NCBI RefSeq assembly: GCF_009707385.1 | Contig: NZ_CP046115.1 | Coordinates: forward strand, 1,736,001 to 1,800,000 | Direction: 5' to 3' | Length of the DNA: 64,000 bases | From: Klebsiella oxytoca | GTDB lineage: Bacteria > Pseudomonadota > Gammaproteobacteria > Enterobacterales > Enterobacteriaceae | Shown: in pieces, positions 1-9,729 of the stretch | Position numbering within the stretch: the stretch's first letter is position 1 | How the letters are laid out: each line of letters starts with the position of its first letter | The notes under the pieces: model-generated | Databases searched by the model: none | Told to the model about the DNA's origin: nothing | What the model saw: the letters and a program-made list of their open reading frames with translations, nothing else | Position numbers and translations under genes: made by a program

Positions 1-1
1 G

Positions 2-1048
2 GGTCCGTGGGTAGTGAAATGTCAGGTTCACGCTGGTGGCCGCGGCAAAGCGGGCGGTGTGAAAGTAGTTAAAAGCAAAGAAGACATTCGCGCATTTGCT
101 GAACACTGGCTGGGCAAACGCCTGGTAACCTACCAGACAGATGCAAACGGCCAGCCGGTTAACCAGATTCTGGTTGAAGCGGCGACCGATATCGATAAAG
201 AGCTGTACCTGGGCGCGGTAGTTGACCGTAGCTCCCGTCGCGTGGTCTTTATGGCCTCTACCGAAGGCGGCGTGGAAATTGAAAAAGTGGCGGAAGAAAC
301 TCCACACCTGATCCACAAAATCGCTCTTGATCCGCTGGCGGGCCCGATGCCTTATCAGGGACGTGAACTGGCATTTAAACTGGGTCTGGAAGGTAAGCAG
401 GTTCAGCAGTTCACCAAAATCTTTATGGGTCTGGCGACCATTTTCCTTGAGCGCGATCTGGCGCTAATCGAAATTAACCCGCTGGTTATTACTAAGCAGG
501 GCGACCTGATCTGCCTCGACGGCAAACTGGGCGCTGATGGCAACGCGCTGTTCCGCCAGCCGGATCTGCGCGAAATGCGCGATCAGTCGCAGGAAGATCC
601 GCGTGAAGCTCAGGCGGCACAGTGGGAGCTGAACTACGTTGCGCTGGACGGCAACATCGGTTGCATGGTTAACGGCGCGGGCCTGGCGATGGGTACCATG
701 GACATCGTTAAGCTGCACGGCGGCGAACCGGCTAACTTCCTCGACGTTGGCGGCGGCGCAACTAAAGAGCGCGTCACCGAAGCGTTCAAAATCATCCTCT
801 CTGATGACAACGTTAAAGCGGTTCTGGTTAACATCTTCGGCGGTATCGTACGCTGTGACCTGATTGCCGACGGCATCATCGGCGCGGTGGCTGAAGTGGG
901 CGTTAACGTCCCGGTAGTGGTCCGTCTGGAAGGTAACAACGCCGAACTGGGCGCGAAGAAACTGGCTGACAGCGGCCTGAATATTATTGCAGCGAAAAGT
1001 CTGACGGATGCAGCTCAGCAGGTTGTTGCCGCAGTGGAGGGGAAATAA
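2..1048 (+). CDS. sucC: Succinyl-CoA synthetase beta subunit (5'-truncated by window edge)
   Basis: ADP-forming succinate-CoA ligase beta chain, a TCA-cycle enzyme acting in the cytoplasm as an alpha2-beta2 tetramer with SucD. The open frame is read from base 2 (GPWVVKCQ...) and aligns by memory with E. coli SucC from about residue 41 to its last residue, so about 40 N-terminal residues lie outside the window. ATP-grasp domain residues ([17 protein letters not shown]) are at the left and the C-terminal ligase domain ([18 protein letters not shown]) is intact. The stop overlaps the sucD start by one base (TAATG), as expected for translational coupling in sucABCD. Confidence 0.98.
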   Translation, partial: GPWVVKCQVHAGGRGKAGGVKVVKSKEDIRAFAEHWLGKRLVTYQTDANGQPVNQILVEAATDIDKELYLGAVVDRSSRRVVFMASTEGGVEIEKVAEETPHLIHKIALDPLAGPMPYQGRELAFKLGLEGKQVQQFTKIFMGLATIFLERDLALIEINPLVITKQGDLICLDGKLGADGNALFRQPDLREMRDQSQEDPREAQAAQWELNYVALDGNIGCMVNGAGLAMGTMDIVKLHGGEPANFLDVGGGATKERVTEAFKIILSDDNVKAVLVNIFGGIVRCDLIADGIIGAVAEVGVNVPVVVRLEGNNAELGAKKLADSGLNIIAAKSLTDAAQQVVAAVEGK

Positions 1049-1917
1049 TGTCCGTTTTAATTAATAAAGATACCAAGGTTATCTGCCAGGGCTTCACCGG
1101 TAGCCAGGGTACATTCCACTCTGAACAAGCCATCGCTTACGGTACGCAGATGGTTGGCGGCGTTACGCCGGGCAAAGGCGGCACCACTCATCTGGGCCTG
1201 CCGGTGTTCAACACCGTGCGCGAAGCGGTAGAAGCCACCGGTGCGACCGCATCCGTTATCTACGTTCCGGCGCCGTTCTGCAAAGACTCCATCCTGGAAG
1301 CTATCGATGCAGGCATTAAGCTGATTATCACCATTACTGAAGGTATCCCGACGCTGGATATGCTGACTGTGAAAGTGAAGCTGGACGAAGCTGGCGTGCG
1401 TATGATCGGGCCGAACTGCCCGGGCGTGATCACGCCGGGCGAATGCAAAATCGGCATCATGCCGGGCCACATTCACCAGCCGGGTAAAGTGGGCATCGTT
1501 TCCCGTTCCGGTACCCTGACCTATGAAGCGGTTAAGCAGACCACCGACTATGGCTTCGGCCAGTCCACCTGCGTGGGCATCGGCGGCGACCCGATCCCGG
1601 GCTCCAACTTCATCGATATCCTGAAGCTGTTCCAGGAAGATCCGCAGACCGAAGCGATCGTGATGATCGGTGAGATCGGCGGTAGCGCGGAAGAAGAAGC
1701 GGCTGCTTACATCAAAGATCACGTGACCAAACCGGTTGTCGGCTACATCGCCGGCGTGACCGCGCCGAAAGGCAAGCGTATGGGCCACGCGGGCGCGATC
1801 ATTGCCGGTGGTAAAGGGACTGCGGATGAGAAATTCGCCGCTCTCGAAGCCGCAGGCGTGAAAACCGTTCGCAGCCTGGCCGATATCGGCGAAGCGCTGA
1901 AAACCGTTATTAAGTAA
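1048..1917 (+). CDS. sucD: Succinyl-CoA synthetase alpha subunit
   Basis: CoA-binding and phosphohistidine-carrying subunit of succinyl-CoA synthetase; converts succinyl-CoA and ADP plus Pi to succinate, CoA and ATP. The 289-residue product is full length for the family. The N-terminal Rossmann CoA-binding domain ([10 protein letters not shown]) is followed by the ligase domain, and the active-site histidine lies in the motif MGHAGAII near residue 246. It is the last gene of the suc operon and is followed by two hairpins, the second a good intrinsic terminator. Confidence 0.98.
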   Translation: MSVLINKDTKVICQGFTGSQGTFHSEQAIAYGTQMVGGVTPGKGGTTHLGLPVFNTVREAVEATGATASVIYVPAPFCKDSILEAIDAGIKLIITITEGIPTLDMLTVKVKLDEAGVRMIGPNCPGVITPGECKIGIMPGHIHQPGKVGIVSRSGTLTYEAVKQTTDYGFGQSTCVGIGGDPIPGSNFIDILKLFQEDPQTEAIVMIGEIGGSAEEEAAAYIKDHVTKPVVGYIAGVTAPKGKRMGHAGAIIAGGKGTADEKFAALEAAGVKTVRSLADIGEALKTVIK

Positions 1918-1929
1918 GAAGTAAAAAAA

Positions 1930-1960
1930 CAGCCCTGGCTTTCTGCATGGCCAAGGGCTG
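1930..1960 (+). terminator. Hairpin just after sucD
   Basis: CAGCCC at 1930 pairs with GGGCTG ending at 1960. There is no U-run directly after it, so it more likely protects the suc mRNA 3' end or assists the next hairpin than terminates alone. Confidence 0.5.
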
Positions 1961-1979
1961 GTCCAGTTTCGACATGGTT

Positions 1980-2005
1980 GGCCATCTGATGATGGTCTTT
2001 TTTTT
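1980..2005 (+). terminator. Intrinsic terminator of the suc operon
   Basis: GGCCATC (1980-1986) pairs with GATGGTC (1991-1997) with one G-U pair and a 4-base loop, followed by eight Ts (1998-2005). Position after sucD fits the operon end. Confidence 0.8.
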
Positions 2006-2255
2006 GTCTGTCATTTAGCTTTCCTCCCTCGCTTTCAGCTAACGAATAGCGCTTTCGGCAAGGTCATTGTCGGTATCGGAATAGCGGGCGGCAGTGCAAC
2101 TCGTCTGCGCTGTGCTGCCGTAAAACGGCGCCGGTGAACATGCATTTTTATCATATTCATCTGTTTAAATGAGATTATTTTTTGCGTCTGGCATCATCCT
2201 TTTTCTCCATAATTTTCTGCATATTAAGCGCTCACAAAGGATGGTGGAGAATAAC

Positions 2256-2948
2256 GTGACGCTAAAGATAATGAATGAACAATTTGATAATTTTAGCTTA
2301 CTGGCCGAGGTTTTTTCCCGGGCAACGGGGCTGGAGGCTAAGGTGATTAAAGGGGCGGATGACCGTTTACCTGACTGTTATGCCGGATTAAATTACTTTT
2401 CACTACCGCTGATTCATCGCGATAAATTATCAGGATATATAGTTTGTGACCATCGAAATGCCAGTGATAATAATCATCGGTCGGCGGCAATAAGATTACT
2501 TCATTTTATCGTGAATAATATCTCGGCAGCCGCAGAAAAAAATGAGAGAGAATCTGGGAAATGGCGACACGAGGCCGATTTTTATTATGCGAAAAAACTG
2601 GCGCATGAAAAAAAACTAATGGCAGCATTACGCTATATTGATGAGCATTTATATGATGAGCTGTCTCTGGAGTCGGTAGCCGCCCATGTCTGTTTGAGTG
2701 CCAATTACTTTAGCCGTTTTTTTAAAAAACGTCAGGGAGTCAATTTCAAGCGCTGGGTTATGCAACGGAAAATGCAGCGCGCCGGAGAACTGCTTGGCGA
2801 TCCGGATTATTCTATAGACAGCGTAGCGCGTAAGCTTCAGTTTGCACAAACCAGCTATTTTTGTCGGGTGTTTCGCTCGGCCCATCGTACCACTCCGCAG
2901 TCGTTCCGCGAACACTGTCTCTCGACGCGTTCAGCACAAGTTAATTAA
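2256..2948 (+). CDS. AraC-family transcriptional regulator with PocR-like sensor region
   Basis: The C-terminal ~100 residues form an AraC double helix-turn-helix: YIDEHLYDELSLESVAAHV, then NYFSRFFKK, then SIDSVARKLQFAQTSYFCRVFR and TTPQSFREH. The N-terminal part (LLAEVFSRATGLEAKVI... YAGLNYFSLPL) resembles the PocR-type ligand-sensing domain of cobalamin/propanediol regulators; this is by eye. The frame is open upstream to 2169, but GTG at 2256 has the best ribosome site (GGTGGAGA, 2243-2250); ATG at 2241 and 2271 are alternatives. It sits beside a B12-dependent glutamate mutase operon, so a role as its activator is a reasonable inference, not shown. Confidence 0.85.
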   Translation: MTLKIMNEQFDNFSLLAEVFSRATGLEAKVIKGADDRLPDCYAGLNYFSLPLIHRDKLSGYIVCDHRNASDNNHRSAAIRLLHFIVNNISAAAEKNERESGKWRHEADFYYAKKLAHEKKLMAALRYIDEHLYDELSLESVAAHVCLSANYFSRFFKKRQGVNFKRWVMQRKMQRAGELLGDPDYSIDSVARKLQFAQTSYFCRVFRSAHRTTPQSFREHCLSTRSAQVN

Positions 2949-3331
2949 CAGCCGATTAAAGGTGATTCAGATTTTTCCTAGAGCATTCATAGTGTGTGCC
3001 CGATCGCGGAAAATTTTAATATCTACACGCTAGTGGGTAATTAAATTCCATTTTCCTCAGACTAGCTTCGCAAATAAACAAGTTAACGTGAAAAAATATT
3101 GACAACTTATGGCTGTTATTTGCATGGCAATCACATTGTTTAAATTGTGTTTATTGTAGCCTCCGGGTATTATTGGTTATTATTTGATCAATGATAGTAT
3201 GCATTAATCATGGAATAGATCAATGACACCTGCAGGTAAAATAAAATATAACACCCGGGGCTAATCTGATGTCCTTGCGCGCTTTTTTTATCAATTAAAC
3301 AATTTTTTGCACGCCGTAAATGGAAGACGTT
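2949..3331. other. AT-rich gap between AraC and LysR genes
   Basis: No convincing gene on either strand. AT-rich sequence that should hold the LysR gene promoter; I could not single out a box with confidence. Confidence 0.5.
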
Positions 3332-4234
3332 ATGAGAGGAAAAATACCTAAAACTGAATTACTGGTGACCTTTGAGGTTGTGGCTCGCCACGAAAGTTAT
3401 ACTCGAGCAGCAGAAGAGTTGGCTTTAACACAAAGCGCTGTGTTCCGACAAGTCACGGCGCTGGAGGATTTCCTCCATACGTCATTATTTAACCATGCTA
3501 AAAAAAGGATTTTTTTAAATGCGGCTGGCAAGCATTATTTAGCTATCGTTAAGGAAACGCTTAACAAGCTGGAACGTGATACCAATTCAATTATGACCTG
3601 GCAACCTACGGTGCAGGTTCTTGAACTGGCCGTCAATCCCACCTTTAGCACCCACTGGCTGATCCCCAATCTGCGCGAATTTAATAAATTACATCCTGGT
3701 ATCATCGTTAATATTCATTCGCTGGCGAATACGGGCGATTTTCTTAGCCGAGAATACGATGCCGCCATTATGCGCGAGGATTTTTGCTCGCCATGGTCTG
3801 AGGTTGAGTATCTGTTTGAGGAGGAAATTCTGCCGGTATGCGGCTGCGGACTGCTGTCCGACCCCGGGCAAAAGCTGGCGGTGGAGGAGCTTTTAGGCGA
3901 GTTTCCGCTGCTGCATCAGAGTACGCGGATCCACGGTTGGCAGGAGTGGTTTGCGCTATCGAATATCACTAGTCCTCAGATCAATATCGGTCCGCGCTTT
4001 GATCTGCTCTCAATGCTGATAGCGGCGGTGCGTTCGAATCTGGGAGTGGCGCTACTACCGCGCTTTGCCATTCAACACGATTTGGATAGCGGTGAGATGG
4101 TGATTCCCTGCGATGTACCGATCCGCACCGGAAACCGCTTCATTATGACCTGGCAGGCGGATAAAGCGGAATCACGTCATTTACAGGTATTCCGCGAGTG
4201 GCTGCTGCAAAAATCGGTGGTGTCGGCTGCCTGA
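3332..4234 (+). CDS. LysR-family transcriptional regulator
   Basis: About 300 residues, the usual LysR length. The N-terminal winged HTH is clear (LLVTFEVVARHESYTRAAEELALTQS, AVFRQVTALE), followed by a two-lobed effector domain (LELAVNPTF, PLLHQSTRIHGW, GVALLPRFAI), closest in style to the GcvA/AmpR branch. ATG at 3332 is preferred over ATG at 3320 because GGAAG lies 5 bases upstream of it. It is convergent with the minus-strand glutamate-degradation operon ending at 4397, separated by a REP pair. LysR proteins beside such operons usually sense a pathway metabolite; here the effector is unknown. Confidence 0.9.
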   Translation: MRGKIPKTELLVTFEVVARHESYTRAAEELALTQSAVFRQVTALEDFLHTSLFNHAKKRIFLNAAGKHYLAIVKETLNKLERDTNSIMTWQPTVQVLELAVNPTFSTHWLIPNLREFNKLHPGIIVNIHSLANTGDFLSREYDAAIMREDFCSPWSEVEYLFEEEILPVCGCGLLSDPGQKLAVEELLGEFPLLHQSTRIHGWQEWFALSNITSPQINIGPRFDLLSMLIAAVRSNLGVALLPRFAIQHDLDSGEMVIPCDVPIRTGNRFIMTWQADKAESRHLQVFREWLLQKSVVSAA

Positions 4235-4293
4235 CGGCGCGTTGTCCGGCCACAGAGGACGGTGTCCATACCCGACGGCTGGCTTTCCCTCTT

Positions 4294-4391
4294 CCCGGCT
4301 CGCGGCGTAAACGCCTTAGCCGGGCTACCCAACTACCCAATTTGCGAGGCGCTCGGGTTTGGTAGCCCGGCTAAGCGCAGCGCGAGCCGGG
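4294..4391. repeat. REP pair (BIME-like) between convergent genes
   Basis: Two inverted copies: 4294-4328 (CCCGGCT...AGCCGGG) and 4361-4391 (GTAGCCCGGCTAAGCG... GAGCCGGG). Each is an imperfect palindrome of the enterobacterial REP type. Their placement between the 3' ends of the LysR gene and the adenosyltransferase gene is the usual site for such elements. Confidence 0.85.
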
Positions 4392-4396
4392 TAAAA

Positions 4397-4999
4397 CTAC
4401 CAGTCGATTCCCGCCTGCGCCTGAATGCCGCTGTCGAAGGCGTGCTTTACCGGACGCAGTTCGCTTACCGTATCGGCAAGCTCAAGCAGCCGTGCATGGC
4501 AGCCGCGGCCGGTGACAATCACGTTCTGCTGCGGCGGGCGATTCACGATTGCGGCCAGCACTTCCTGAGTATCCAGGTAGCGATACGCCAGCATATACGT
4601 AAGCTCATCCAGTACCAACAGATCGTAGCGCGGGTCGGCCAGCATGCGCTTGCTCTCCTGCCATATCGCCGATGCCGCCTGAATATCCGCTTCTCTGTTT
4701 TGCGTTTCCCAGGTAAAGCCGGTGCCCATAATGTGAAACTCAACGCCGAGAGGATGCAGAGTATTGTATTCACCATTATCCCACTGGCCTTTAATAAACT
4801 GGGCAACGCCAACGGTTTTACCATGCCCGACGGCGCGCGTTGCGGTGCCAAAAGCGGCGGTGGATTTACCTTTGCCGTTACCGGTGAAGATTATCAGGAT
4901 CCCTTTTTGCTCGGTTGCCGCCGCCACGCGGGTATCAACCTGCGCTTTCAGCTTTTGCTGGCGTTGACGGTGGCGATCAGGATTTCCTCGCGCGTGCAT
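4397..4999 (-). CDS. cobA: Cob(I)yrinic acid a,c-diamide adenosyltransferase (CobA/BtuR type)
   Basis: Transfers the 5'-deoxyadenosyl group of ATP to Co(I) corrinoid, giving adenosylcobalamin. The 200-residue product matches E. coli BtuR in length and motifs: P-loop GNGKGKST, GTATRAVGHGK, DELTYMLAYRY, VIVTGRGCH and the C-terminal ELADTVSELRPVKHAFD. An AAGGAGC ribosome site sits 6 bases before the ATG. It is the last gene of the minus-strand operon. The housekeeping btuR normally lies near trp, so this is probably a second copy making coenzyme for the glutamate mutase encoded upstream (inference). The symbol cobA refers to the family; a locus-specific name may be used elsewhere. Confidence 0.93.
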   Translation of the reverse strand: MHARGNPDRHRQRQQKLKAQVDTRVAAATEQKGILIIFTGNGKGKSTAAFGTATRAVGHGKTVGVAQFIKGQWDNGEYNTLHPLGVEFHIMGTGFTWETQNREADIQAASAIWQESKRMLADPRYDLLVLDELTYMLAYRYLDTQEVLAAIVNRPPQQNVIVTGRGCHARLLELADTVSELRPVKHAFDSGIQAQAGIDW

Positions 5000-5008
5000 A
5001 AAAGCTCC

Positions 5009-6661
<1,653 letters not shown>

Positions 6662-6672
6662 TTTACTTCTCA

Positions 6673-7665
6673 CTATTTCGCTAAAAAGAGATTGGCCCGC
6701 GTCGCATCTGCGACGTATTCAATGGTCTGCTGGGCGCGGACGCTGTTACCGGCTTCATCCAGCGGAGGGGAGTAGACTGCGATGGCGTACTGTCCGGGAA
6801 CCACGGCTACCATCCCGCCGCCAACGCCTGATTTCGCCGGGATACCGACGGTGTAGAGCCATTTGCCGCTGCCGTCGTACAGTCCGGCAATGGCCATTTC
6901 CGCCAGCACCTGTGGGACGTAGTTCGCATTCAGCAACTGTTTGCCGTTGAACGGCGATTTGCCCTGATTGGCGAGCACCGCCCCCATTTTGGCTAGCTGT
7001 TCAACGGTGATATCTACCGAGCACTGGCGGGTATAGATTTCGACGGCCTCCTGGGGATCGCCATAAAAGCGGTTATAGGATTTCATCAGCATCGCCAGCG
7101 CCTGGTTATGCTGGTTGGTTTCCATTTCGGATTTAAATACCGGCTCGTTAACGCTCAGCGCGCTATCGGCCCAGGCGTTGAGGTTGTTGAGGATTTTGTT
7201 CCAGCGATCGGTTTTGTTTTGCGCTTCGATCAGGCTTACTGTGCTCATGGCGCCGGCGTTAACTAACGGGTTCTCCGCTGCGCCTTTCGTGAGCTCCAGG
7301 GCTAAGCCGGAGTTAAAGGGCAGGCCGGTAGCATTGGCGCCGAGTTTATCCAGCACTTCCTGTGGCCCGCGCTGTTCCATAGCCAGCGCGAGGGTGAAGA
7401 CTTTGCTCAGGGACTCCATCGGAAAAGCTTTTTTCACATCTCCGGCCTGGTAAATTTTGCCTTCGACCGTGGCGAGCGTTATGGCGAAATTATCCGGGCT
7501 GTAGCTCGCCAGGGCAGGGATGTAGTCGGCGACTTTGCCGTCGCGATTATTTTTATACTTCTGGTGCGCCTGCTCGATAATCGCGGCATAGTCCTGCGCC
7601 AGCGCGCCGGCGCTAAACAACAGGCTGGCGGTTAAGATACAGGAGCCGAGAAATTTAACGTTCAT
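6673..7665 (-). CDS. Exported glutaminase
   Basis: Beta-lactamase-fold glutaminase (GlsA family) that hydrolyses L-glutamine to glutamate and ammonia. The start at 7665 gives 330 residues with an AGGA ribosome site. Residues 1-23 form a Sec signal peptide ending in ALA before Gln24, so the enzyme should act in the periplasm, unlike E. coli GlsA1/GlsA2. The catalytic serine-lysine pair is in MESLSKVF (Ser85, Lys88); [15 protein letters not shown] and KSGVGGG are further family motifs. Neighbours are a glutamate-type symporter upstream and mesaconase downstream, suggesting that glutamine is deamidated outside and the glutamate imported. Confidence 0.92.
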   Translation of the reverse strand: MNVKFLGSCILTASLLFSAGALAQDYAAIIEQAHQKYKNNRDGKVADYIPALASYSPDNFAITLATVEGKIYQAGDVKKAFPMESLSKVFTLALAMEQRGPQEVLDKLGANATGLPFNSGLALELTKGAAENPLVNAGAMSTVSLIEAQNKTDRWNKILNNLNAWADSALSVNEPVFKSEMETNQHNQALAMLMKSYNRFYGDPQEAVEIYTRQCSVDITVEQLAKMGAVLANQGKSPFNGKQLLNANYVPQVLAEMAIAGLYDGSGKWLYTVGIPAKSGVGGGMVAVVPGQYAIAVYSPPLDEAGNSVRAQQTIEYVADATRANLFLAK

Positions 7666-7698
7666 AGTGTGTCCTGTTGGAATGATTGGGAGCAACCG

Positions 7699-7716
7699 GG
7701 CCGGACAGATCCGGCC
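7699..7716 (-). other. Intercistronic hairpin, symporter-glutaminase
   Basis: GGCCGGA (7699-7705) and TCCGGCC (7710-7716) form a perfect 7-bp GC-rich stem with a 4-base loop. No U-run follows on the minus strand, so mRNA stabilisation or processing within the operon is more likely than termination. Confidence 0.5.
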
Positions 7717-7739
7717 TGGGGTTCAATTCCGTTTTGCCG

Positions 7740-9047
7740 TCAGGACATCGCCACTTCGGACGTTTCTCTGGCAGGGCGCTCCTGTTCCGGTTTTTTGACC
7801 GGAGCGGTGCCGCGGCAGCCTTCCCCGTAATGCTCGCCTTCCCAGCGGCCAACGATGGCGGCGCCCATGGCGTTACTCATCACGTTGGTGGCTGAACGGC
7901 CCATATCAAGGAACGGATCCACGCCCATCAGCAGGATCAGGCCGGCCTCAGGAATGTTGAACTGGTTGAGCGTCGCGGCGATAACCACCATCGATGCGCG
8001 CGGCACGCCCGCCATCCCTTTTGAGGTCAGCATCAGAATAAGCAGCATGGTGATCTGCTCGCCCATGCTCAGCTCTATGTTGCACGCCTGCGCAATGAAG
8101 ACGGTGGCAAACGAGCAGTAGGCCATGGAGCCGACCAGGTTAAAGGAGTAACCGATGGGCAGGACGAAGCTGGCAATTTTGGAAGAGACGCCAAATTTTT
8201 CCAGCTTATCCAGCGTGCCGGGGAACGCGGCTTCTGAACTGGAGGTGGTGAAAGCCAGCAGGGCAGGTTCGAGAATCGCTTTGGTCAGACGACTGATGCA
8301 CGGACCAACAATCATCGCCGACAGGCCAATCAGGATCGCCCACAGCATGCCCAGCGTCAGGTAGAATTCGCCCATAAAGATCCCGGCGCTGACCATCACG
8401 CCCAGACCGCGTTCGGCAATTAGCCCGGAAATGGCGGCGAAAACGGTGAGGGGGGCAAACAGCATGACGTAGCCCGTCAGCTTCAGCATCACGTGAACCA
8501 GCGAATCAAGCACCTTAACGATGGGCTCGGCTTTTTCGCCGATAGCCGCCAGGCTGCAGCCGAGAAAAATGGAGAACACCACGATTTGCAGGATTTCATT
8601 GCGCGCCATCGCATCAATGATGCTGGTTGGTACCGCGTGAGAGATAAAGACTTTTAGCGTGAAGGGCTCGGACTGGACGGCAGCCACGGCTCCGGCATCG
8701 TGGGCGACGAAGTTAATCCCTGCGCCTGGCTGGAACAGATTGACGATGACCAGACCCAGCGCAATCGACAGCAGCGAAGCGCAAATAAACAGGAAAAAAG
8801 TTTTGGAGAATATACGCCCGAGTGTTTTCGCATCGCCCATTTTAGCTATGCCAACCACCAGCGTTGATATAACCAGCGGGGCGATAATCATTTTTACCAT
8901 ACGTAAAAATATGGTGGTAAAAATAGAAATATCCTGGGCATATGATTTTGCTGTATCTGCCGACACCATATTATTAATAGCTACCCCGGCAATCATGCCG
9001 AGTATCAGGCCTAATATGATCATTTTGGTTAAACTTATTTTTTTCAT
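7740..9047 (-). CDS. Dicarboxylate/amino acid:cation symporter (GltP/DctA family)
   Basis: Inner-membrane carrier of the SDF family (glutamate/aspartate/C4-dicarboxylate with H+ or Na+). 435 residues with about eight hydrophobic segments and re-entrant loops. Signature sequences are present: serine-rich hairpin TTSSSEAAFPGTLDKL, FVLPIGYSFNLVGSM, TSKGMAGVP, and DPFLDMGRSATNV in the transport core. The Asp usual after FNL is replaced (NLVG rather than NLDG). The tail after residue 410 is charged and variable. Its place in a glutamate-degrading operon beside an exported glutaminase points to glutamate as substrate; this is inference. Confidence 0.92.
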   Translation of the reverse strand: MKKISLTKMIILGLILGMIAGVAINNMVSADTAKSYAQDISIFTTIFLRMVKMIIAPLVISTLVVGIAKMGDAKTLGRIFSKTFFLFICASLLSIALGLVIVNLFQPGAGINFVAHDAGAVAAVQSEPFTLKVFISHAVPTSIIDAMARNEILQIVVFSIFLGCSLAAIGEKAEPIVKVLDSLVHVMLKLTGYVMLFAPLTVFAAISGLIAERGLGVMVSAGIFMGEFYLTLGMLWAILIGLSAMIVGPCISRLTKAILEPALLAFTTSSSEAAFPGTLDKLEKFGVSSKIASFVLPIGYSFNLVGSMAYCSFATVFIAQACNIELSMGEQITMLLILMLTSKGMAGVPRASMVVIAATLNQFNIPEAGLILLMGVDPFLDMGRSATNVMSNAMGAAIVGRWEGEHYGEGCRGTAPVKKPEQERPARETSEVAMS

Positions 9048-9093
9048 GTTTACTCCATCGGAACAGGGTTAGTCGGTGAAGTGTTGTAGGGCA

Positions 9094-9130
9094 GCGCACG
9101 CCTGAGCCTGCTAACCGCTCAAGCGTGCGC
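9094..9130 (-). other. Long intercistronic hairpin upstream of the symporter gene
   Basis: GCGCACGC (9094-9101) pairs with GCGTGCGC (9123-9130); an inner TGAGC/GCTCA extends the stem. It lies in the leader between the ERIC element and the symporter start. There is no U-run. It may set a processing or stability boundary that separates expression of the two operon halves. Confidence 0.55.
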
Positions 9131-9212
9131 CTGTCGTGACCAACCGCATAAATTATCTGGAATACAGTGATACAGCGAAATCCTGTATGCCAATGGATGT
9201 TGTTATCTTTTT

Positions 9213-9408
9213 ATATCCGTCGTCTTTCAAGCTGCATTTTTGTTGGCTGCCTTTGCTCACCCCGGTCACGTACTGATATACGCTCCTGGGGATGAATGAG
9301 GGACACCCATGTCCCTCACCGAAGGCAGCCTCCGGCTGTTCAAATTCGTTCCTGACGAATTTGTCTCTCAGCTGCCGCCTCAATGCGACTCGAAAGCCAT
9401 TGGATATA
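9213..9408. repeat. ERIC element, enlarged variant
   Basis: Ends ATATCCGTCGTCTTTCAAGC and CGAAAGCCATTGGATATA together with the core TTGGCTGC...GCTCACCCC...GCTCCTGGGGAT identify an enterobacterial repetitive intergenic consensus. It is about 196 bp rather than the usual ~127 bp; the extra sequence after the CTCCTGGGGAT core includes GAGGGACACCCATGTCCCTC and AATTCGTTCCTGACGAATTT, both self-complementary. It separates the DUF4387 gene from the symporter gene and should be transcribed as part of the operon. Confidence 0.85.
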
Positions 9409-9411
9409 GAA

Positions 9412-9729
9412 TTAAAAATCGAACTCAATACTTAATAACGGCGCATGCTGCTGCGCGCCATAAACATCATTGTCGCCAACGTTGCCGGAAATAATATCGC
9501 GTGGCATGACGATTTTTACCGCGTTGGCCGGATCAAACCAGACTATGCGATGAATAAAATCAGGCTTCACGTTATATAAGTCGGCAATAAGCTGCGGGGT
9601 TAATTGCTCAGAACGTTTTACCCGCTGATAATCCTCCCGGGTTTTAAATAAAATATCCAAAACCAGTTCATACGGTCCGGCGTTTTTGGAGCGAATAACC
9701 TGCGCCAGCGAGCATATGGATTGTTTCAT
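9412..9729 (-). CDS. DUF4387 family protein, partner of AtuA-like protein
   Basis: Small soluble protein of 105 residues with the DUF4387 pattern (SLAQVIRSKNAGPYELVLDILF, YNVKPDFIHRIVWFDPANAVKIVMPR, SGNVGDNDVYGAQQH). In many bacteria it is encoded directly after, or fused to, an AtuA/DUF1446 protein, and the same pairing is seen here with a 4-base overlap. Its biochemical function is not established to my knowledge. Co-transcription with methylaspartate-pathway genes suggests it forms a complex with the AtuA-like protein in that pathway. Confidence 0.88.
   Translation of the reverse strand: MKQSICSLAQVIRSKNAGPYELVLDILFKTREDYQRVKRSEQLTPQLIADLYNVKPDFIHRIVWFDPANAVKIVMPRDIISGNVGDNDVYGAQQHAPLLSIEFDF

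Noticed and set aside
1057..1788. Long open frame antisense to sucD (243 codons)
   Set aside because: Shadow of a high-GC coding gene on the opposite strand; His/Arg/Ala-rich composition with no recognisable motif.
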